Assembly: GCA_022059125.1 (NCBI GenBank)
Contig: JAEUWY010000020.1
Coordinates: 1,364,001-1,428,000, forward strand
Direction of reading: 5' to 3'
From: Corynespora cassiicola
Taxonomy: Eukaryota > Ascomycota > Dothideomycetes > Pleosporales > Corynesporascaceae
DNA: 64,000 nucleotides
Shown here: positions 55,596 to 64,000 of the stretch, one piece after another
Numbering within the stretch: position 1 is the stretch's first letter
Layout: each line of letters begins with the position of its first letter
Position numbers and translations under genes: made by a program
The notes under the pieces: generated by a model
What the model saw: only the letters and a program-made list of their open reading frames with translations
Database searches by the model: none
Told to the model about the DNA's origin: nothing

Positions 55596-56767
55596 ATGGG
55601 ACCCCTTCCTTCCCCTTACATAGCACCACATGCCAGTTCTAGCTTTTCTAATCAGTCATGGTATCCCCTTCCTCGGTTTGACGACCTTCCGTCCTGCGAG
55701 GGTACTCCGCAGGGCTGCGCATGGGGCGTCTTCGATGGCCCGAATACGACCGATGTATACGGCACTCTGAATCTTTTGACAGAAGAGGTTATACGAAACG
55801 CTCGAGATGAGATCACAGAAGGAGTCTCAATCTCTCTGAGGTACGGCTATAGAATCGTGCACGACTTCAGTTAACTAACCCCAGCAGTTGGCCACTGGAC
55901 GGAATGAAAGCCGATCTCACAGGCCGTAAAGCTCTGAATCACACACTACTAACCTTGAAAGAGACGGGACTCGGAGAATTTGGTTGGGATGAAGAAATCA
56001 GCCTCAACACGCAAATCAGCAGCCATTGGGACAGTTACTGCCATTGGCCCCACCAGACCACTGGGCTCACATACAATGGATTTCAATGTACGGAAGAGAA
56101 TGTCGAAAAGGCTGCAGAGCATAAGGGAATTCTCCCGACGCAGGAGAACTGGCTGCAGCGCGGAGGGATTGTTGGACGGGCTGTCCTGCTCGACTACATC
56201 AATTACGCCGAGACGCACGGTATTCAAGTTTCGCCGTTCGAATACCATCCCATCACTGCACAGGACCTTGAGGATGTTGCGGCAGCTCAGAATGTAGAGC
56301 TTCGCTTTGGCGATATTCTGCTCGTTCGCACAGGACTTGTCGGCGCATTGACTGGCCTCAATGCAGAAGAGCAGTTCGGTGCAATGAGCAGCGGTGCGAG
56401 TATTGGGCTGGAGCCGAGTCGTTCTATGGCTCGTTGGGTGTGGGATCACCACTTGGCCGCGATAGCAGCCGACAATCTCGCAGTCGAAGCCATGGGTCCC
56501 AACAGCACAGCTGCGCAATCTGACTTTCCTTCATTGCGTGAGTATCTCCAATTTCTGGCATCTAAACTCGCTAACAAGATTTGTTCACCAGCTCTACATC
56601 ATTGGTTTCTTACCATGTTCGGCTTGCCGATTGGAGAAATCTGGGATCTCGAAAACTTGTCCGAACACTGTCGTGAGTCAGGGAAATATTCGTTCTTCCT
56701 GACTTCGATTCCTTTGAATATCCCAGGCTTGATAGCTTCACCACTAAATGCCTTAGCTATCTTTTAG
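55596..56767 (+). CDS. Cyclase_2-family hydrolase, copy 2
   Basis: Three exons, 55596-55840, 55888-56537 and 56592-56767, total 1071 nt for 356 residues starting MGPLPSPYIAPHASSSFSNQ. The core repeats the family pattern: WPLDGMKADLTGRK, LNTQISSHWDSYCHWPHQTTG for the metal-site region, RGGIVGRAVLLDYINYAETHG, GDILLVRTGLVG and FGLPIGEIWDLENLSEHC. It is a diverged paralogue of the gene at 5813-7253. Between the two, W-D and the flanking His are kept, while GTQWDGFRH becomes SSHWDSYCH. The second intron is a multiple of three and open, so its retention would add 18 residues. Likely a metal-dependent hydrolase; substrate unknown. Confidence 0.85.
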
Positions 56768-56977
56768 AACAGCCCCCTTAGCTGTAACTAGCATGTCTCC
56801 CGTATTTGATATTTGTATTGGTGTACAATAGTCTTGCCAAATGGTATAATGGAAATGTAATAAATGAAATTTCACTTGCACAGGGTAAAATTATCATGGA
56901 TTAATTGCCAGGCAAAGTGATAGTGGTGATGCGCATGCGGGAGGCCTGAAATGCAAAACATGGATTAAGTCAGTAGT

Positions 56978-57919
56978 TTAAATAGTAGACCAGCCATTAT
57001 CTACAGGAATAATAGCGCCGTTAATATCAGAGCTCAGATCAGATGCCAAAAAGATCAAGACATTTGCTTGAGCGTCTGGCTTCGAATTCCCAAGTGTTTG
57101 GCCAATGTCATGTACTGGCTTAGACGTACCCAAGGCAGTGAGATCATAATCAGCAGGCAGGACAGACTTGGTAATATTAGTTTCGACTCCTAGACGCCAA
57201 GACATTAGCTATCATGGCCTTTTTTCTGAACAAGTGTGTGGTTCCTCACCACCTGGGCAAATAGCGTTGCAGCGAATCTTGTTCGCACTGAACCGATAGG
57301 CAACATTTTTAGTTGCCCCGACCTAGCCATCGGGGTCAGTGATCTGGTTTACGTACTCGATTATAGAGGAGAGAGGGGAAAAAATACGCACAAGTCCCGT
57401 TTTAGCTGCAGTGTACGCAACGCCAGCTGTACTTCCACTAAGTGCGGCCTTGCTCGCCACGTTCACGATACTGCCACTTCCTGCCTTAAGCATCGAAGGA
57501 ATTACAGCACGCATGAGTTTAACAGGTGCCGTAAGATTAATAGCAATGGTGCGATCCCAAGACTTGTCCGTGAGAGTGTCAACGCTGCCAAACGCATCCA
57601 TGACACCGGCAACATTGAGGAGAACATTCACAGTCCCATACACGCTGAGACATTTCGATACAATGTCGTCTGGAGCTCCTGGGGATGAAAGATCGACTTG
57701 GTGAAACTTCAGTTTCTCTGATTCTGCGAGGACCTCGGGAATGGGCGATATATCAACGGCATAGATTTTGGCTCCGTATTTCTGCAGAGCTTGTGTTGTA
57801 GATAAGCCGATTCCAGACCCAGCACCAGTAACGATCACAACCTATGCAGAGAATGAGATGGTCCATGATACATATACTATGGGCACCAGAATATATACCT
57901 TATTCCGAAGACTTTCCAT
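56978..57919 (-). CDS. Short-chain dehydrogenase/reductase
   Basis: Four exons, 57919-57899, 57841-57392, 57322-57250 and 57189-56978, total 756 nt for 251 residues. Classical SDR motifs are the cofactor motif TGAGSGIG (residues 12-19), acid D after YAVDI (favouring NAD), NVAG, the catalytic Ser region [12 protein letters not shown], and Y150xxxK154 in YTAAKTGL, followed by NAICPGGVETN and the C-terminal [18 protein letters not shown]. It oxidises or reduces an alcohol/ketone. It is convergent with the cyclase copy, and with the monooxygenase these three enzymes form a compact block. Confidence 0.9.
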
Positions 57920-59148
57920 CGTCTGTTCTTTATGCTGCTTGCGGTGAACACTCAACTTCTGTGATTAATGAACTGAAAAGATTGGATGATAAAAGGCCAC
58001 TGGCCCCTGGAACCACCAACCCATTTCTACTTTGTTTCTTGCTGGTAACTGGACTAACTCCGGGATCAAAAATGATTCCGCTTCCGGGTACAGCCCACGC
58101 GTTCCGTGGGATTGTTTGCGTTTGCACCCTGTGAACCCATAGTGGAGACTACCTAACGCTCATGTGCGTACGCACAGGCACGTCTAGAAACTAACTTTGG
58201 CGACAAGAATATTGAAACCATCGTCGCCAAACCGTCGTCACCCCATTCTGCTGGTCAAAATTCATTGGGCGTATACCTAAATCGAGTTGATTGTTGATTA
58301 GCCGCATATGCAGATCTGTGCGTATTCACCGTATACACGTCTCCCCATGTCCTGAAAGCCGCATGCAAACATAATCGCGCAGCTCGGGATCCATGACATT
58401 TGGCTCTTGGCAACGTACGGCTCGTGGAGTAGCTATGAATGCCACACTCTGGACAAGAGAACTTGGCAGCCAAGTTGTCTGGGCATCAATCAGCCTCGCT
58501 TTCGCTTTCGGGTGGCGGGGCGTGCGAGCGGTATGTCTTCGGGTTAATCACATCAATATAATAACCTTCAGCATACGACCGGCTGTCCTCGGCCCGAGCA
58601 TTCAGCCCAACGATTGGGCACCCTGTTTCTCAAAGAAGAACCAAGCAAGACCTAGATATTATTTCACGCATTCAACAGCTTCCTGCGGATATCTGTTGGT
58701 TCAATGCTTTCTGAACCCATGAAGTAGGCCTGGCTCATCAAGTAGCCTACGCAAAGACGTGTGACTGCCTACCACCCCAGTAGCATCTGCCAACAACCTG
58801 TACCACTCTAGTCTCAATTGCCTAAATGCTGCCATTATAATCCATCAACTATTTTCTGGGCATCTCGCGGGATGTGATGGATGAACAAATTACTATTGCT
58901 AAGCAGAGCGTTGCCAGCTTTGGGACTTTTAGCAAGTCGAATACCAAGCGAATCAGCCGAAGAATGCCGTTCGCCCTCCTCGTCAAGTCACAAACATACC
59001 TCAAAACACAATGAACAAAATCATATTGACTTCTCAAATCCCGACGCAAACCCCCATATAAAAAAAGTCAAGCGCTATGCACCCAAACCCAAATCCCCCG
59101 CCAACAAACCCATAAACAACAAGAAGAGAGAAAAGGGAAATCTACCCC
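57920..59148. other. Intergenic, 1.2 kb
   Basis: Upstream of the SDR and downstream of NEO1. Open frames at 58255-58722 on both strands do not resemble a protein. Probable SDR promoter near 57920-58150. Confidence 0.45.
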
Positions 59149-62100
59149 CTACACTCCCCTAACCTTCCTATAACTGGGCGGCCTCAACGTCCTCCCCACA
59201 ATCTTGACCGCATACGGCGGCAACAAACTAATTGCCGCAATGACACAAAACTTCCACCAAAACGCCAGACTGCTCACGTACGCCAGCTCAAAGTATCCCT
59301 CCAGGAACGGCACACTGCCAAAGTAGATCCCCGCCGTGCCCACAATCGACGCAATCATGATCCAATGCCAGGTCGTAACTTCCATAGCCACCATGATGAG
59401 CTCATTCATGACCAGCACCGTGAAGCTGACCGACACCATCTTGCGGAACAGCGTCGACTCGGCGTCGGCGGGCGCGACGCCGACGAGCAGCTGCGCGAGG
59501 CCCTGGATCATGGAGCCTTGGTAAATGGACACGAACACCCAGATGAAGAAGGACTTGTAGCTGAGGGAGCGGCCCGTCTTGAGCTCGGCGTAGAGCTCCG
59601 GGTACAAGTTTGCGACGCTCTCGTCCACGTCGCGGTCCAGGACGAGCGAGAAGACGGGCATCATGGTGTAGATTGTCGAGTAGCCGACCAGGAGCCAGTC
59701 CTTGTAGAGCGCGTTGGGCTCGAAGCTGGTCGCGATGCTGTATACGGTCTGGCAGATGGAGATGATGAGGCCGCGGTGGATTACGAATTGGCTGAGCTTT
59801 GCGCTGCGCTTGTAGCTATTGCGACCGTGCCAGACGAGTAGTTTTACGAGATAGCAGAATTGTTCGATGGAGAAGTCAGCCGCGAGGGAGGCCTGGCGTC
59901 CTTCTTTGCCGACGATACCGACACCGACGTCGGCGGCTTGGATCATGGACACGTCGTTGCCGCCGTCGCCGATGCAGCAGACACGCTTCTTGGTGAACTC
60001 GCGGATAAGACGTGCCACATCAGCCTTTTGGGTGGGGGAACAGCGGCAGGCAACGACGGTGGGGAGTTGGACGGCGATGGAGATGAATTCGTGGCGGTAG
60101 TGGGTCAGCATTAGGGCTAGAGATTCGCCATCGATGAGCAAACAGACGTCGGTCTTGCCCCGCAGGAAGTCGAGAGATGAATGTGCGAGGTCCTTGCGTT
60201 TCACTGAGACATGTTAGTAAGAAATCTGGGATAACGGTGATGGCATACTCACTCTTCGCAATCGTGTGGACATACTGGCCGCGGGCGACGAGCTTCGAGC
60301 TCACAGCGACACAGCGAGCAGTCTCGACTTTATCGCCAGTCAACATCCAGATCTTGATTCCGGCGTTGCGCAGGAGCTCAAGGGAAGGCTTGACATCTCT
60401 CTGCAGCTTGTCCTCAACACCCGTCACACCAAGCAGCTCTAGGTCGTGTTCCAAGTATTCCTTCACCACATCTGCAACGGCATTGTCACGGTTGTGCAAT
60501 GCTAACGAGGCCTGGGAGTATCTAGAGGTGAACTCCTGGTAAGTCTGAGCAGAGAGCTTCTTGCGGCCAACAACTAGCGTCCGAAGACCTTCTCTTGCCA
60601 TGTTTGCGGTTTCCTCGTCCAACCAATCATTCGCTGCAACGATTGAAGTCATGACGGTATCGGCACCCTTCTGGTAGAACCAGATCTCACCATCGTCTTC
60701 CGACGATGAAGAAGCCGCACCGTGATAAAATTTGACGACGATGCCCATTCTCTTGCCCTCAGATGTAAAGGGGAACACGTTGAGAATACGAACACGGACG
60801 ACGGGGTTGCCACTCTCACACGACTGCAGAGTCATCGATTCTCGGTCGCGTTGTAGAAGGCGGAGGCCAACCAGTTCGGTCCATCGCACAATAGCAATCT
60901 CATCAGGGGAAGATGCTTGGTAGGTCGTGACCAACTCGCCATTTTCTTCCTCGGTAGTAGGCGTGACATTGTGGCACAAGGCCAATGCGAGGACCACATC
61001 CCGGACGCGAGATCCAATCTCTCGCCTTGTTCGTGTGGTCGAGGTAAGTGGGGCAACATACGTGGATGATGGTGTAACGAGCGAGGGAATCTCTCCAGCA
61101 GGTGTCGTAAAGCTCTGTTGAACATACGTTGCCACTTCGTCCATGGCTTCGTTTGCATAAGACACGGTTCCGACGTGGATCTTCTTCATCTCCATTTCTG
61201 TTGGAATCAGCAATGAACAATCAAAACAACGATTGTGGCTTACCATTTTGGGTCAAAGTACCAGTTTTGTCGCTGAGTAGGTACTCGACGCGACCAAGGT
61301 CTTCGGGTATGGTGCTGGTTCGCACTACTGTTCCAGCAATGCTCTGGTCGTGTTCGATGAACCAAGCGTAAACCGATTTTCCCATGTCTAGATTAACGCG
61401 AAGACCAACCGGTACGATGGTTGAGAAGAGAATCAAGAACCGCAACATTGAAGCATACCACGGTCTTCCATCAATCTCACGGAAACCTGCAAGGGCCACG
61501 AGGATGAAGGACAAGGACAGCGTGAATATACAGAGGAACTTTGTCAGAGAGTTGATCTCGTATTCCAGCAAACCAGTCTTGGATCGCGATGGCGAGGTGG
61601 AAAGAGCCTGTCGTGTTTGCGGACCGGTGTACACAACGACCCCGAGAACATTGCAGCTTGACGCTACTACCGTGTTGGCCCAAATGGTGTTGTCGATGTT
61701 GAGGGGAGCCGACTGGACTTGCTCACTTCTCGAAGACTGATCGTCCTGATCATGAGGGTCGTACTGGCGCTGACGCTTTGGTTGTAGCTCGACTGTTCCG
61801 TAGAATTCATTGACCTTCTTGTCTGGCTTGCCTGCAATGACCCGCAACCTGGTATACTCGCCAACGTCGAGGTTTTGTGTCAAGGGTGAGGTCAAGCGCA
61901 GCTTCCAGTCTGTTTCACCATCGAGCTGGTCGGTTCGGATGAAGGCCTCTCCAGAAGCACCAGCCGCAGGATTGGAATCTGGATCTGTAGCCTTGTCCTT
62001 GGCTCCCAATAGCTGATCATCCTCTCCATCCACCAGGGTCGGCGAGGTATCTGTTACATTGGAGCTTGTGGGAGCGGCGAGGACAGTCTCATTGGAATAG

Positions 62101-63188
62101 CTCTTGAGAATGACCATATCAGCAGGTACGCGCTGGTCCTTACCCAACTTGACAATATCCCCGACCTTGAGGCTTCGTGAAGGCTTGATAACTTCCCAGA
62201 AGTGAGCAGTTGGTAGTCCCTTGTTTGTTGACAGCCGCTGCTCTTCGTCCTCGATGTCAGTCAAGCGGCCTCCGCCCCTTCTTGACCCCCTCTTCAACCT
62301 ATTCTTCTTGTCGGAGCTCTTCCCCGGCGCAACGCCATTCCCAATGCTGTTCTCCTCAAATTTCAGAACGGTATAGCCCTCCGAGTTGGCTTCGGCGTCC
62401 CGGCGCCGTCGCGCAATGTCGTCCAGTGCCTCTTTTCCCAGCGTGATGGTTATGACAAAGGCCAGCGGGGCAATGTAGGTGGAAAGGTAACCGATTCGAA
62501 GGACGGGTATAATCTGCGACAATGCTACAAGCAAGAAATACATGTTGATGAAAAAGGAGAATTCGTTGTACAAGGTTCGTGGTAGAAAGCTCCATGGGGT
62601 ATATTTGGCGTTGGATACGGCATTGGCGGGAAACCTGGTAGTCTGCAACTGCCCCACGGAAATGGTGCGCTGAGTGGTTGGGTCATGCTCTTCTTCAGCG
62701 TCTGATTCTGGACCGGCTGTTTCCCCCAGCTGGATACCTGGTGTGTTCGGGCGCGACGTAGATAGAAAACTCGGGAGACGCAGACTGGAGCCTAGCCGGG
62801 ACAAAGCACTCGGGGCGCGCTGGTGGGCTCTTCTCCGGGGGTTATGCGAAGGCAGCAAGGGGGCGTCGTCGTCGCCAGACTGGCCAAAGCTACCAGCCGA
62901 GTTCCTGTTGCCGCCATCGTCGTCGTCTATCAGGCCTCTGAGGTCCTCCTCTTCCTCCTCCTGCGGCTTCCTGTTCCTCCGCAAGCGACCGACTCTGAGG
63001 TTCCTCAGCGGTATCCTGGCTCCCAGCTCGCTGTATGGCCTCCGCTGTTCCCTCGACTGGCGGCGCGGGGGCGAAGCATCATTGCGCGAGTTTGCGGCGA
63101 GCGGGTCGAGCTCCTCAAGATCGAGCTCGAGGTCGGAGTCGGCATCGTCGGGGGCATTTGGCTGGTGGTATTGATGAGGGGCGGCCAT
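59149..63188 (-). CDS. NEO1: P4-type phospholipid-translocating ATPase, NEO1 type
   Basis: Three exons, 63188-61244, 61197-60253 and 60203-59149, total 3945 nt for 1314 residues. The N-terminal ~165 residues are charged and Pro/Arg-rich. Flippase features in order: FFINMYFLLVALSQIIPVLRIGYL (NEO1/ATP9 type), the actuator motif LDGETDWKLR, the phosphorylation site LLSDKTGTLTQN (catalytic Asp), ASSPDEIAIVRWTELVGLRL, ILTGDK-type MLTGDKVETARCVA, the hinge GDGGNDVSMIQAADVGVGIVG, and six late membrane helices. Neo1 moves aminophospholipids to the cytoplasmic leaflet in Golgi and endosomes. It is long for the family because of the disordered N-terminus and an inserted loop after SYSNETV. Confidence 0.93.
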
Positions 63189-63985
63189 GGCTCATGGGGG
63201 TGCGAGGGAAGGGCGGCAGCTAGGACCGCAACATATATTCGGGGTCGCTGGGCGCAGATTCGGGGGTCCGCGGTGCGCGCTGGCGTGGCTCTTTGCGGAG
63301 TTGCAGGCGGCCAGATGTCCTGTTTCGAGGGCTCGGCGGGCGTGGAGATGGGCGGCGGCGTGCGGATCAGCGGACTCCCGGGCGGGCTGGAGCACAGGAG
63401 AGGAGCAGAGCAGAGCAGAGGCAGCAGGCCACGGTGGATATCAGGGCAGAGTCAGGGCCGGGGCAGGCGGCAGGCGGCAGGCGTGTTGGAGCACGTCGAG
63501 CTGCACCGCCACGGGTCGCGCCTCGTCCGTCGGTCGTCGGCGCTGGCTGGTGCTGGCTGGCGGGCTGGGCCTGCGCGACAAGCAATATGACATGGGTGCT
63601 TCAACCATTCCCAGCGTCCAGGAACACATGTCCTTTACCACGACCTTCTGCCTCGACGCTTCCCACATGGCCATGCTGCCGCGCCTCATGTCCTCTTGCT
63701 AGTCCTCGCGCGCCCCGAGCACTGTGAAAGAGCGCCTCCCCTGCGCCCCGCCGTCTGCTGCATTTTTTCTTGCCCTTCTCCTGTACAGGTACGTGACCCA
63801 TGCTGTGACCTCCAAAGGGATGCTGCCCCCCGACTCCTTTCTCTGGCCCAACGCCACCCGGCGCGTTGCCTACCACTCGACCCTCCTTCAATCGTCCGCC
63901 CTGCGCATACCGCTCTCGCATCCACCGTGTCCACTGCTGCCAAAGCACATCCCGCGACCTAATCGACGACGCGACGGGCGCTGGC
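63189..63985. promoter_or_regulatory. NEO1 upstream region, GC-rich
   Basis: About 800 bp, strongly GC-rich with simple AGCAG/GGCGG repeats (for example 63403-63430). It should hold the NEO1 promoter. Large overlapping frames on both strands are composition artefacts. Confidence 0.45.
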
Positions 63986-63986
63986 C

Positions 63987-64000
63987 ATGTACACGTTCGA
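63987..64000 (+). CDS. Possible start of a truncated downstream gene
   Basis: An ATG at 63987 after a C/G-rich leader begins MYTF and runs off the window. It is a candidate start codon only; too little sequence to judge. Confidence 0.15.

Noticed and set aside
58255..58722. Open frames in the SDR-NEO1 intergenic region
   Set aside because: Short, no start context or family resemblance, and present on both strands.
1..64000. CRISPR arrays, rRNA, intact transposons, viral genes
   Set aside because: No spaced direct repeats, rRNA cores, transposase or reverse transcriptase motifs were seen on either strand.

Overview
The window looks like nuclear DNA of a filamentous ascomycete (Pezizomycotina, most likely a dothideomycete; the class is an inference). 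Genes are close together and often divergent or convergent. Introns are about 45-150 bp with GTANGT/GTRAGT donors. The gene content is typical of that group: fungal BTB-like proteins, a Pth11-type rhodopsin-domain protein, a TRI12-type MFS transporter and a flavin Baeyer-Villiger-type monooxygenase. I read about 30 protein genes, one intron-containing tRNA-Thr and one clear pseudogene. Exon joins were worked out by hand, and for nearly all multi-exon genes the summed exon lengths are an exact multiple of three.

Layout. 0-14 kb is accessory and gene-poor: a divergent pair of BTB-like paralogues, a broken methyltransferase, a Cyclase_2-family hydrolase, a rhodopsin-domain membrane protein, tRNA-Thr(CGT) and a secreted alpha/beta hydrolase. 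14-24.5 kb is mixed: an acidic protein whose frame is cut by one TAG, a small one-pass membrane protein, an acyl-CoA dehydrogenase, ORC5, TAD3 and an MFS transporter. 24.5-27.8 kb is nearly gene-free. It holds one possible small membrane protein behind a very long, strongly strand-asymmetric leader.

27.9-52.1 kb is a dense housekeeping block: MAU2/SCC4 (cohesin loading), an EEB1/YMR210W-type hydrolase, LOC1, VPS68, VPS55, PRE5, ATP15, MAK10/NAA35, CENP-W, QCR2, RPC82, a DCAF4-like WD40 protein, SelO/FMP40 and an ATG37-like acyl-CoA-binding protein. VPS68 and VPS55, which encode the two partners of one endosomal complex, are direct neighbours.

52.6-57.9 kb is a three-gene block: FAD monooxygenase, a second Cyclase_2 hydrolase and a short-chain dehydrogenase. 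It resembles an oxidation/ring-opening catabolic or small tailoring cluster. 59.1-63.2 kb holds a NEO1-type P4 flippase, followed by its GC-rich upstream region to the window edge. No rRNA, CRISPR array, intact transposon or viral gene was seen.
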